Shown here in pieces: positions 26,416 through 33,982 of a DNA stretch of 64,000 nucleotides (position 1 is its first letter; each line of letters opens with the position of its first letter). A program made the translations under genes and the position numbers. Source of the DNA: Kiloniella spongiae (GTDB taxonomy: Bacteria > Pseudomonadota > Alphaproteobacteria > Kiloniellales > Kiloniellaceae). The notes beneath the pieces are model-generated. The model was not told where the DNA came from, searched no databases, and saw only the letters and a program-made list of their open reading frames with translations. The stretch covers positions 496,001 to 560,000 of the forward strand of contig NZ_LAQL01000002.1 of NCBI RefSeq assembly GCF_001026905.1. Reading direction: 5' to 3'.

Positions 26416-27180
26416 ATGCTTGATGTCAGACAAATCCCCATACTCAGTGATAATTACAGCTATTTGATCAAAGACACTGAAACAGGCGCGGTTGCCGTCA
26501 TTGATCCCGGTGTTTCGGACCCAATTCTGGATAAAGCAGATGAATTCGGCTGGCAGATTACAGATATAATTCTGACACACCATCATTATGACCACATTGA
26601 TGGCTTGGCTGACATAAAGCAGAAAACCAATGCAAAGGTAACAGGTCCCAAAAGGGATCAACACCGCATTGAGGGTATGGATGCGCTGGTCGACGGCGGA
26701 GATAACATCCAGTTTGGATCGAGAACAGCAAAAGTATTTTATGTACCCGGTCATACATTGGGACACATCGCCTATTGGTTCGAGGAAGATAATATTCTAT
26801 TTCCCGGAGATAGTCTGTTTTCATTGGGATGCGGGCGTCTTTTCGAGGGCACGCCGGAAATGATGTGGCAATCTCTGCAACAATATCTACCTCTTCCTGA
26901 AAAAACGTGCATCTATTCGGCACATGAATATACTCTTTCAAATGCCGAATTTTCGCTGACAATTGATCCCGATAATTCAGATTTGAAAAACAGAGTTGAA
27001 AAAATCAAAAGCCTGCGGAAAAATAACGAACCGACAGTACCAAGCCTGTTAGGTGAAGAACTAAAAACCAACCCTTTCCTGAGACCCAACGATATCGGAA
27101 TTAGAAAAAACCTGAGCATGCTCTCCGCAACAGATGCAGATGTGTTCAAGGAAATCCGGAAACGCAAAGACAACTTTTAA
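26416..27180 (+). CDS. gloB: Hydroxyacylglutathione hydrolase (glyoxalase II)
   Basis: GloB hydrolyses S-lactoylglutathione to lactate and glutathione in methylglyoxal detoxification. It is a binuclear metallo-beta-lactamase-fold enzyme. The metal motif THHHYDH is at 54-60, VPGHTLGH supplies another histidine, PGDSLFSLGCGR the bridging aspartate and YSAHEYT another ligand. The length of 254 residues is normal. A GST gene follows 55 nt later. Confidence 0.95.
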   Translation: MLDVRQIPILSDNYSYLIKDTETGAVAVIDPGVSDPILDKADEFGWQITDIILTHHHYDHIDGLADIKQKTNAKVTGPKRDQHRIEGMDALVDGGDNIQFGSRTAKVFYVPGHTLGHIAYWFEEDNILFPGDSLFSLGCGRLFEGTPEMMWQSLQQYLPLPEKTCIYSAHEYTLSNAEFSLTIDPDNSDLKNRVEKIKSLRKNNEPTVPSLLGEELKTNPFLRPNDIGIRKNLSMLSATDADVFKEIRKRKDNF

Positions 27181-27235
27181 CGTCCTCTTAAAAGCCAAAC
27201 GATCCTTTACCCGTATCCTAATATCGGAGCCATCA

Positions 27236-27853
27236 ATGTATTTATGTTTTTCGCCCACCTCTCCCTATGTCCGTAAAGTACTCATGCTTGCCATGGAAAA
27301 AGGACTGGATAGTGAGCTTCATCTCGTTCCCATGGGAACCTTCACAAAGGATTCTGAGATTTGGCAGAAAAATCCGTTGGGGAAAGTTCCCGCACTTGAA
27401 ACACGTGAAGGAACTGTTCTATGTGATTCACCGCTGATCTGTGAATATCTGGAGAGTCTGAACCAATCTCCTGCGCTTGTTCCCCCATCAGGCGATGCCC
27501 GCTGGAAAGCTCTGAATTTTCATGCTCTTGCAAATGGCATTATGGATGCCAGCCTTTTGAGAACAATGGAACGCCGTCAACGCCCAAGTGAACATCAACT
27601 TGAATCTGTACATGAAGCACAAAAATTCAAAATCGACACAACATTGGATGTGTTTGAGCAAGCAGTTATAGACAAAGCTCTCGGGGAAGGTTTTGGTCTC
27701 GCAGAAATCAGTCTCGCTTGTGCTCTGGCTTATCTGGATTTCAGATATGCAGATGAAGACTGGCGTACAGGTCGCCCTGGTCTTAGCCGTTGGTTCAAAG
27801 GCGTTTCAGAACGAGCTTCCTTTGTTAAAACATCCCCGCCAGCAGGCTCATAA
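27236..27853 (+). CDS. Glutathione S-transferase family protein
   Basis: This is a 205-residue protein with a thioredoxin-like GST N-terminal domain: CFSPTSPYVRKVLMLAMEKGL and NPLGKVPALETREG with the cis-proline, then DSPLICEYLE for glutathione binding. A helical C-terminal domain follows. I chose the ATG at 27236 because GGAG (27226-27229) lies 6 nt before it and the fold begins there. The frame is open further upstream, overlapping gloB. The downstream cupin gene starts 3 nt after its stop. Confidence 0.9.
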   Translation: MYLCFSPTSPYVRKVLMLAMEKGLDSELHLVPMGTFTKDSEIWQKNPLGKVPALETREGTVLCDSPLICEYLESLNQSPALVPPSGDARWKALNFHALANGIMDASLLRTMERRQRPSEHQLESVHEAQKFKIDTTLDVFEQAVIDKALGEGFGLAEISLACALAYLDFRYADEDWRTGRPGLSRWFKGVSERASFVKTSPPAGS

Positions 27854-27856
27854 AAT

Positions 27857-28285
27857 ATGAACAGCTATTCAGCACAAGAGATAATCAAGTATCTAGATCT
27901 TCAGCCTCATCCGGAAGGGGGCTGGTACAAAGAAACCTATCGCCACCAACCTTCTGATGGCGGCAGAGGAGATCAAACGGCAATTTTCTTTTTACTGGAA
28001 AAGGGCCAAAGTTCGCACTGGCACAAAGTAGATGCGGTAGAGATGTGGCATTGGTATGCAGGTAGCCCACTTACCCTGAAATCTCATGATGATAAAGCAG
28101 AGACCATCGTTACATTAGGGCCGGACGTTATTGCAGGGCAAACGCCACAACACATCATTCCCAAAGACCATTGGCAGGCCGCCAGTGCAGAGCGGGGGTG
28201 GGTTCTTGTTGGATGCACTGTCGCGCCCGCTTTTGAATTTGATGGGTTCGAGCTGGCTCCCCCAGATTGGACACCGGGAAAATAG
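27857..28285 (+). CDS. Cupin_5 (DUF985) family protein
   Basis: This is a 142-residue double-stranded beta-helix protein. LQPHPEGGWYKETYR, SHWHKVDAVEMWHWYAGSPL and VLVGCTVAPAFEFDGFEL are the conserved blocks of the DUF985/cupin_5 family. The family folds like sugar epimerases and is often found next to GST or oxidoreductase genes. No activity is established. It is tightly linked to the GST gene (3 nt). Confidence 0.88.
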   Translation: MNSYSAQEIIKYLDLQPHPEGGWYKETYRHQPSDGGRGDQTAIFFLLEKGQSSHWHKVDAVEMWHWYAGSPLTLKSHDDKAETIVTLGPDVIAGQTPQHIIPKDHWQAASAERGWVLVGCTVAPAFEFDGFELAPPDWTPGK

Positions 28286-28315
28286 TGCTCTCCCTATCAA
28301 ACCAAAAGCATGTGT

Positions 28316-28999
28316 TTACGCCCCGGCATAGTCCTTTAACATCATTAAAAGCTGGCGCATATCGTCAAAAACGGCATAAGCACCAGCTTCTATCAACTTT
28401 CGCCCCTGCCCCTCTTTATCCGAAATATGACCCGCACCAACAAAACCAAGAACAGCTATTCCTGCATTTTTGGCCGCGGTTACACCTGTCACTGTATCTT
28501 CAATAATCAGAGCCTGTTCAGGTTTTGCTTTCATCATTTCACAAGCCATCAGATGCAAATCCGGCGCAGGCTTTGGGTGTTTGACCATAGATGAACTAAA
28601 GCGCCTCTCTTGCGGAAAAAACATCCCGAGACCCGTTTCATCCAGCGCACTATCCAATCGATCAGTTCGGCTGTTTGAAGCTACGCAAAAAGGATAGTCG
28701 AGAGTTGAAAGCGCCTCTTTGATAAAGGGAAGCGTTTTAAGTTCACCCGCCATCTGATCAATCGTGGCACGTTCAACAATTTGCGCAAAGTCTTCCGGCA
28801 ACTTCGTATCAGAAATCTTGTTGAAATGATCCCTGATAGCCTCATCCGTATAGCCTGCAAATTGATTGGCGACTTCTTTCGGACTTAAGGTAACAGAGTA
28901 ATCCGCAAGCGCCTGGGAAACGACCCTTGCTGCCAATGACTCACTATCGACAAGAACACCATCACAATCAAAAATAACCAGCTCTGGAAAAATCGTCAT
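28316..28999 (-). CDS. HAD-superfamily phosphatase/phosphomutase
   Basis: This is a 227-residue HAD hydrolase of the CbbY/Gph type. Motif I is VIFDCDGVLVDSE, motif II is the serine in VASNSRTDRL, motif III is the lysine in KHPKPAPDLHL and motif IV is IIEDTVTGVTAAKNAG. A helical cap sits between motifs I and II. The substrate is unknown; a small sugar phosphate or phosphoglycolate is likely. The ATG at 28999 has GAGAAG about 5 nt upstream and starts just before motif I. Confidence 0.87.
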   Translation of the reverse strand: MTIFPELVIFDCDGVLVDSESLAARVVSQALADYSVTLSPKEVANQFAGYTDEAIRDHFNKISDTKLPEDFAQIVERATIDQMAGELKTLPFIKEALSTLDYPFCVASNSRTDRLDSALDETGLGMFFPQERRFSSSMVKHPKPAPDLHLMACEMMKAKPEQALIIEDTVTGVTAAKNAGIAVLGFVGAGHISDKEGQGRKLIEAGAYAVFDDMRQLLMMLKDYAGA

Positions 29000-29081
29000 C
29001 AGCTTCTTCTCACTTACCCTAAGATTTTTGTATTCCAATGATTTACTAGTGATTTATGGCGGAAACAAGACTGATAAAAGA

Positions 29082-29118
29082 AACCCGTTGTCTCAGTAGA
29101 GGGCTGAAACAACGGGTT
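29082..29118 (-). terminator. Terminator downstream of phaB
   Basis: AACCCGTTGT (29082-29091) pairs with ACAACGGGTT (29109-29118), with extra CTCAG/CTGA pairing inside. On the minus strand the stem is followed by TTTCTTTTATC. It lies about 60 nt after the phaB stop codon and would end the phaAB transcript. Confidence 0.75.
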
Positions 29119-29179
29119 ATTAATCACACGACAAGGGCACTGTTTCACTTAAGCCCACCCCCGCTTAATCTATGGAGTT

Positions 29180-29905
29180 TTAATCCATATATTGGCCACC
29201 ATTCACGCTAAGGGTCGAACCTGTCACAAAGCCGGATTTTTCAGAAGCCAGAAAGACGACACAATCAGCCACTTCTTCTGGCTCGCCCAAACGCCCAACA
29301 GGTATTTGAGAGATAATCTTGCTATTGAGAATTTCCTCGGGAACAGCCCGCACCATTTCTGTTCCGATATATCCCGGTGCCACAACATTTGCTGTGATGC
29401 CCTTACTTGCATTCTCTTGCGCAACAGACTTGGTAAATCCGATGACACCGGCTTTCGCCGCCGCATAGTTTGCCTGACCAAACTGTCCCTTTTGGCCATT
29501 GATCGATGAAATACTGATCACTCGCCCGTACTTGCGCTCACGCATGCCATCAATAACGCCCCGCGTCATATTGAACAGGGAATTGAGATTGGTGTCGATC
29601 ACGGCCTGCCACTTGGCCTGATCCATTTTATGCAACGTTGTATCCCGTGTAATACCCGCATTGTTCACAAGAACGTCTATTGCACCCAATTCTTTCTCTA
29701 CTTGGACAATGCCTTCCTGACAGGCATCAAAATCGCCAACATCCCATTTAAAAACCGCGATTTTATTGTCATCCCGGAACTTTTGCGCAGCTTCGTCATT
29801 TCCAGCATAACTGGCTGCAACACTGTACCCAGCCTTTTTCAAGGCAATCGAAATGGCCGCACCAATTCCTCTGGTACCTCCGGTCACAAGAGCAACACGA
29901 GACAT
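29180..29905 (-). CDS. phaB: Acetoacetyl-CoA reductase
   Basis: PhaB reduces acetoacetyl-CoA with NADPH to (R)-3-hydroxybutyryl-CoA, the monomer for polyhydroxybutyrate and also the entry to crotonyl-CoA. The 241-residue short-chain dehydrogenase shows TGGTRGIGAAI, DVLVNNAGITRD, the catalytic serine in ISSINGQKGQFGQ and YAAAKAG, and GYIGTEMV. The FGQxNYAAAKAG block is typical of PhaB. It follows phaA on the minus strand after a 190-nt gap and ends before the terminator at 29.1 kb. Confidence 0.95.
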   Translation of the reverse strand: MSRVALVTGGTRGIGAAISIALKKAGYSVAASYAGNDEAAQKFRDDNKIAVFKWDVGDFDACQEGIVQVEKELGAIDVLVNNAGITRDTTLHKMDQAKWQAVIDTNLNSLFNMTRGVIDGMRERKYGRVISISSINGQKGQFGQANYAAAKAGVIGFTKSVAQENASKGITANVVAPGYIGTEMVRAVPEEILNSKIISQIPVGRLGEPEEVADCVVFLASEKSGFVTGSTLSVNGGQYMD

Positions 29906-29994
29906 TTTATTTCCCTTCGTTATTTGCTGTCTCAGGGCATAGCCCTAACTTTCTGTAACTTAACCCAGGATTTTTTGATAAAATCGAGAGGCAT

Positions 29995-30075
29995 CTACAA
30001 AAAAGGCCGCCCCAAAAACAAAGGCAGCCCATCCACAAAGAGTTGCTGCCGATGATATTTTTGTTTTTGCTTCAT
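29995..30075 (-). CDS. Possible 26-residue peptide between phaA and phaB
   Basis: A short ORF starts at the ATG at 30075, preceded by CAGGGAGA, one of the better ribosome sites in this region, 5-6 nt away. It encodes a basic, Gln-rich start (MKQKQKYHRQQ) followed by LFVDGLPLFL. I do not recognise it. It may be a real short peptide, a truncated remnant of a longer gene, or a chance ORF. In another frame the same DNA is open and could encode the end of a helical membrane peptide, but that frame has no good start. Confidence 0.25.
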   Translation of the reverse strand: MKQKQKYHRQQLFVDGLPLFLGRPFL

Positions 30076-30095
30076 CAACAGTCTCCCTGATTTCC

Positions 30096-31271
30096 TTAAT
30101 CGCGCTCGACACAAAGAGCAATTCCCTGTCCGCCGCCGATACAAAGGGTTGCAAGCCCTTTTTTCACATCACGTCGCTGCATTTCATGAAGCAACGTCAC
30201 CAGCACACGTGCACCAGAAGCTCCAATTGGATGCCCCAAGGCAATTGCGCCACCGTTTACATTCACAATATCTTCATTCCAGCCAAGCTCCCGGTTAACG
30301 GCAATAGCTTGTGCAGCAAACGCTTCGTTGGCTTCAACCAACTCTACATCATCAATCGACCACCCGGCTTTTTCTAGTGCCTTGCGGCTGGCCGGGATAG
30401 GGCCAGTCCCCATAATGGCGGGGTCCACGCCAGCCGTCGCCCAAGACACAATTTTTGCCAGCGGTTTAATGCCATCAGCTTGCGCCTTGCTTTCCGACAT
30501 CATCACAACCGCCGCCGCACCATCATTGATACCAGATGCATTACCAGCGGTGACCGTACCTTCACGATCAAAAGCAGCTCTTAGTTTGGCCAAACCTTCT
30601 GCCGTTGTGTCCGGTTTTGGATGCTCGTCAGCCGCCACAACAACTTCGCTACGACGCGTTTTCACTGTAACGGGAACAATCTCATCTTTGAAATACCCAG
30701 CTTCCTGAGCAATCGCCGCTTTTTGCTGAGACCCTGCAGCAAAAGCATCCTGATCTTCGCGGGATATATTAAACTTCGTGGCAATATTTTCTGCTGTTTT
30801 TCCCATATGATAATCATTCATTGCACACCACAATCCGTCCTTGATCATAGTATCAACAAGTTTGACATCACCCATTTTGGTCCCCGTGCGCATGTGGGAA
30901 ACATGCGGGGCCAAACTCATATTCTCCTGACCACCAGCAACAACAACCTCTGCATCACCCAAAGCAATGGATTGATATCCCAAAGCCACAGTCCGCAAAC
31001 CCGACCCACAAATCTGGTTAATGAGATAGGCAGTCTTTTCGTTTGGAATACCTGCGCCTAAAGCAGCTTGACGTGCAGGGTTTTGTCCATCTCCGGCAGT
31101 AAGAATCTGCCCCAATATAACTTCGTCAACATCTTCAGGTGAAACACCTGCCCGCGCCAGAGCTTCGCGAATAGCAACCGTTCCAAGCTCCGCAGCCGGA
31201 ACCGTCGAAAGCCCCCCCCCGAAAGCGCCAACCGGGGTTCTCGCGGCCCCAACAATAACAACACCAGACAT
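30096..31271 (-). CDS. phaA: Acetyl-CoA acetyltransferase (beta-ketothiolase)
   Basis: PhaA condenses two acetyl-CoA to acetoacetyl-CoA. The 391-residue thiolase has the nucleophilic cysteine in [14 protein letters not shown] (about residue 89), NEAFAAQA and [16 protein letters not shown] with the catalytic histidine. The C-terminal base cysteine lies in [13 protein letters not shown]. The length matches biosynthetic thiolases. It lies upstream of phaB. A GCAGTGCA element shared with the phaR promoter region lies about 110 nt before the start codon. Confidence 0.96.
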   Translation of the reverse strand: MSGVVIVGAARTPVGAFGGGLSTVPAAELGTVAIREALARAGVSPEDVDEVILGQILTAGDGQNPARQAALGAGIPNEKTAYLINQICGSGLRTVALGYQSIALGDAEVVVAGGQENMSLAPHVSHMRTGTKMGDVKLVDTMIKDGLWCAMNDYHMGKTAENIATKFNISREDQDAFAAGSQQKAAIAQEAGYFKDEIVPVTVKTRRSEVVVAADEHPKPDTTAEGLAKLRAAFDREGTVTAGNASGINDGAAAVVMMSESKAQADGIKPLAKIVSWATAGVDPAIMGTGPIPASRKALEKAGWSIDDVELVEANEAFAAQAIAVNRELGWNEDIVNVNGGAIALGHPIGASGARVLVTLLHEMQRRDVKKGLATLCIGGGQGIALCVERD

Positions 31272-31379
31272 TACAGATACCTTTCAGAAAACTGTATCTC
31301 AAACAATATGATCAAAAAACCAGAGGCCCGTTTTGTTAGAGCGACCAGCTCGCACTACCCTATTCACTACCAGCGCATG

Positions 31380-31390
31380 CTGCACTGCAA
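31380..31390 (-). promoter_or_regulatory. Possible PhaR-binding site upstream of phaA
   Basis: CTGC-ACT-GCAA (plus strand) differs by one base from the CTGC-N3-GCAG palindrome reported for PhaR of Paracoccus and Rhodobacter relatives. Read in the direction of phaA it contains GCAGTGCA, an 8-mer also present upstream of phaR at 33145-33152. The 230-nt region 31272-31501 otherwise shows only AT-rich sequence. Confidence 0.4.
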
Positions 31391-31501
31391 AATTATTACA
31401 CAAACCATAACGAAGCTAGCTATGAAAAATCAAGAGAATATTACGTCATTATGACATATAAATTTATTTTTTCACATAATTATTGAAATTATATTGCATT
31501 T

Positions 31502-32581
31502 TTATGCTATTATTTGTTTCATCCAATCTGACACTAGAATCCATGATTTTGATTGTGCACCGCGACTAACCATCATGCCAATGTGCCCTAAAGAGATGCG
31601 AACAACGGTACTGTTCGCGATTAATTCTGCCGCAGCAAGAGACGAAGCTTTTGGGACAATACGATCATTATCAGACACAACAGATAGTGTTGGCAATTGC
31701 ACTCTGTCTAAGGTAATCGCTTCACCTGCAATAGACCAGAGACCTTTTTTAGTCAGGTTTTCTCCGTACCATTCCAGCAGGCATTCTTTGGCAACCCTGT
31801 GCGTAAGAGGCACACCATCGTTCAACCAATCTTCCAGATATACAAAAGTTTTTGCTTGTTCTGTGTTTTCATCAAGTGATCTGAAGCGAGAAAACTTTCG
31901 CAAAGACAGTGTCGGATCTAACGAGGCAAACAAACCTTGTAGTATTTCACTCGGCAGGTGCCCAATCGACTGAACCAAGGGCATAAGACATTGAAGCCAT
32001 TTCCCCTGTTGCATCGCTCTTTCGTCCTCGTCCTCGTGGAAATCCCAGGGACTGGCAATCAAAACCAAGGAACGGATCTTTGGCTGACTTAATACAGTCA
32101 AAGCCGTCGCTAAGGTTCCCCCCATGCAATAACCAACGACGTTTGGCTTTTGACCGCATTGTTCTACAATATTGTCCAAAGCAGGCTGTAGATACTGAAC
32201 AATATAATCTTCAAGCCCAAAATCACGCTCTGCTAAATCAGGCTGCCCCCAGTCCATAACGTAAGGCGCCCAGCCTTCTCCGGCTAACCACCTGAGGAAA
32301 CTTTTTTCCTGCATTAAGTCAAGAATGTAGTAGCGATTGACCAAAGAAGGGATGATAAAGAGAGGATACCCTCCCCTAGCTTCAGAGTAATCCAAAAGCG
32401 ACGCAGAACCTTGGGACCAGACAACAGGCATTTCGTTTCGCGAGTTTACGAAATTTGCATTCTGATATTTCTTGATTCCCTCTTGATAGAAAGAAAATCG
32501 GCGCGCAATGGCACGATCTATCGCCTGTGGGAATTCCAACGGATCTGATCCAGCAATCTTACTCGCGATCTGTGCCTTCAT
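31502..32581 (-). CDS. phaC: Class III-type poly(R)-hydroxyalkanoic acid synthase, PhaC subunit
   Basis: PhaC polymerises (R)-3-hydroxyacyl-CoA into polyester. From the ATG at 32581 (GGAA a few nt upstream) it has 359 residues. The lipase-like box is GYCMGG with C152, D306 in SDNDRIVP and H333 in LGHIGMM. These positions nearly match the class III synthase of Allochromatium (C149, D302, H331). The frame is open to a TTG at 32755, but that extension is basic and not conserved-looking. The gene overlaps the upstream PhaE-like ORF by 23 nt. Confidence 0.85.
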   Translation of the reverse strand: MKAQIASKIAGSDPLEFPQAIDRAIARRFSFYQEGIKKYQNANFVNSRNEMPVVWSQGSASLLDYSEARGGYPLFIIPSLVNRYYILDLMQEKSFLRWLAGEGWAPYVMDWGQPDLAERDFGLEDYIVQYLQPALDNIVEQCGQKPNVVGYCMGGTLATALTVLSQPKIRSLVLIASPWDFHEDEDERAMQQGKWLQCLMPLVQSIGHLPSEILQGLFASLDPTLSLRKFSRFRSLDENTEQAKTFVYLEDWLNDGVPLTHRVAKECLLEWYGENLTKKGLWSIAGEAITLDRVQLPTLSVVSDNDRIVPKASSLAAAELIANSTVVRISLGHIGMMVSRGAQSKSWILVSDWMKQIIA

Positions 32582-33002
32582 CGTTTCCGGAATTTTTGGA
32601 ACCAGCTTCGAGCTTGGCAATTTGTCTTGTAAGATCCCCAAGCCGAGTTTTGAGCTCTGCAATGTCATCAGGGCAGACATCATGTGCATTGGCAACGGAA
32701 TCGGACTTTTCTTGCGATTGGCTCCCACCAGTTTCAGTCCCTTTTTCTTGCCCAAAACCTTGGTTCAACATCATTTGGAAAGGGGAAGGCCCCTCCGGCG
32801 CATCTGGACGATAAGTATTATGGTAGAAAGCTTCCCATTGTCTGTACAGATCAATTATGGCCGGATCTATATCAACCGACAAATCAGCCATCAGATGCCA
32901 TGGCGTAAGCTGTAAACTGGAAAGATGGGTAATCCATAGATCAAGATACTCATCAGCAAGTAGATCAATGTCTTTTTCTCTGTCCAAGAAGCCCTCTCTC
33001 AC
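32559..33002 (-). CDS. PhaE-like short synthase partner (putative)
   Basis: This 147-residue acidic protein lies directly upstream of phaC and overlaps it by 23 nt. The N-terminal 70 residues contain DLLADEYLDLWITHLSSLQ and a Trp/Tyr-rich part. The middle is low-complexity (Gly, Ser, Gln). The C-terminal part DIAELKTRLGDLTRQIAKLE is a coiled coil, the feature usual at the end of PhaE. PhaE of class III synthases is about twice as long, so this would be a compact form. GTG 33002 lacks a ribosome site; TTG 32987, preceded by GAGAGGG, may be the true start. Confidence 0.55.
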   Translation of the reverse strand: MREGFLDREKDIDLLADEYLDLWITHLSSLQLTPWHLMADLSVDIDPAIIDLYRQWEAFYHNTYRPDAPEGPSPFQMMLNQGFGQEKGTETGGSQSQEKSDSVANAHDVCPDDIAELKTRLGDLTRQIAKLEAGSKNSGNDEGTDRE

Positions 33003-33144
33003 ATAATATAAGCATTCGTATTGCGTTGGCTAAAAGCTATATTCGCACAAGCAATGAGAAAAACAGACAAAAAATTCTCTTTTTTTAAGGCTTTTACGCC
33101 CTATTCATTGACAGAGAGCATCGCAGCGCAGCAATATTTAATAA

Positions 33145-33152
33145 GCAGTGCA
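33145..33152 (+). promoter_or_regulatory. Possible PhaR-binding element upstream of phaR
   Basis: GCAGTGCA at 33145-33152 lies 62 nt before the phaR start and also in the promoter region of the divergent phaE-like/phaC genes. The same 8-mer occurs upstream of phaA. Autoregulation by PhaR is known in other bacteria, so this is a reasonable operator candidate. Confidence 0.35.
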
Positions 33153-33213
33153 CAAACAGCAATGAGCCAGCACTAGAAACTGGCGTATATAATAAGCATT
33201 GGAGGCGAGGATC

Positions 33214-33837
33214 TTGGCGACCTCAAAATCAGGGAATACCGACGACGCAATCGTCATAAAAAAATATGCGAACAGACGTTTGTATAATACGGCAACCAGT
33301 AGTTACGTCACCCTCGACCACTTATGTCAGATGGTCAAAGATGATGTCGACTTTGTTGTCTATGATGCAAAATCAGGAAACGACATCACACGATCAGTCT
33401 TAACCCAGATCATTGTCGAAGAAGAGGCCAAAGGGCAAAATCTACTACCGATTTCCTTCTTACGCCAGTTGATCAGCCTTTATGGCGATTCCATGCAATG
33501 GGTTGTTCCCAAATATCTGGAACACATGATGGAAGGCTTCTCTGAAAATCAGGATAAAATGCGCCAGTCTATGCAAGAAACCTTTGGCGGTATTTTTCCT
33601 TTTGGCAATCTGGATGAGATGAACAAGCAAAACATGGCTCTTTTTGAGAATGCCATGCAGATGCTATCTCCTTTCCAAAATGCCAATGCTTCGCCCCCTC
33701 CAAGGGACGAAGAACCAACCAAAAAACAGACTGCACCTCAAACTGCACCTCAGGCAGACAACGGCGGGTTTGACGATCTAAAAACTCAAGTTGAACAACT
33801 ACAAAAGCAACTTGATGCTCTAAGTAAAAAGAAATAG
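33214..33837 (+). CDS. phaR: Polyhydroxyalkanoate synthesis repressor PhaR
   Basis: PhaR is a DNA-binding repressor that also binds polyester granules and controls phasin and other pha genes. The 207-residue protein has the family N-terminal DNA-binding domain with IKKYANRRLYNTATSSYVTLDHLCQMVKDDVDFVVYDAKSG and TRSVLTQIIVEEE. A granule-associated middle part and a C-terminal coiled coil (LKTQVEQLQKQLDALS) follow. TTG 33214 is chosen because GGAGG (33201-33205) lies 8 nt upstream; the frame also opens at TTG 33199. Divergent from the phaE-like/phaC genes. Confidence 0.92.
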   Translation: MATSKSGNTDDAIVIKKYANRRLYNTATSSYVTLDHLCQMVKDDVDFVVYDAKSGNDITRSVLTQIIVEEEAKGQNLLPISFLRQLISLYGDSMQWVVPKYLEHMMEGFSENQDKMRQSMQETFGGIFPFGNLDEMNKQNMALFENAMQMLSPFQNANASPPPRDEEPTKKQTAPQTAPQADNGGFDDLKTQVEQLQKQLDALSKKK

Positions 33838-33891
33838 CAGATAGGATTAAGGCCAGCTCAGCAAAAAAGACATCCATCGATCAGACTTAAG

Positions 33892-33921
33892 AAGGGGTCC
33901 GAATAATATCGGGCCCCTTTT
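33892..33921 (+). terminator. Terminator downstream of phaR
   Basis: AAGGGGTCCGA (33892-33902) pairs with TCGGGCCCCTT (33909-33919) with a single G-T pair, a 6-nt loop and TTTT at the end. It follows phaR and lies before the convergent GGDEF/EAL gene. Confidence 0.8.
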
Positions 33922-33982
33922 ACTCTCACCAAAACCTGGCTTGTTATTCGTTCAGATTTTGTTGTTAGCTTGGGTATTAATA

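Noticed and set aside
32582-32755. N-terminal extension of PhaC to a TTG
   Set aside because: The first Met with a ribosome site is at 32581, which places the catalytic residues where class III synthases have them. The extension lies within the overlapping PhaE-like frame.
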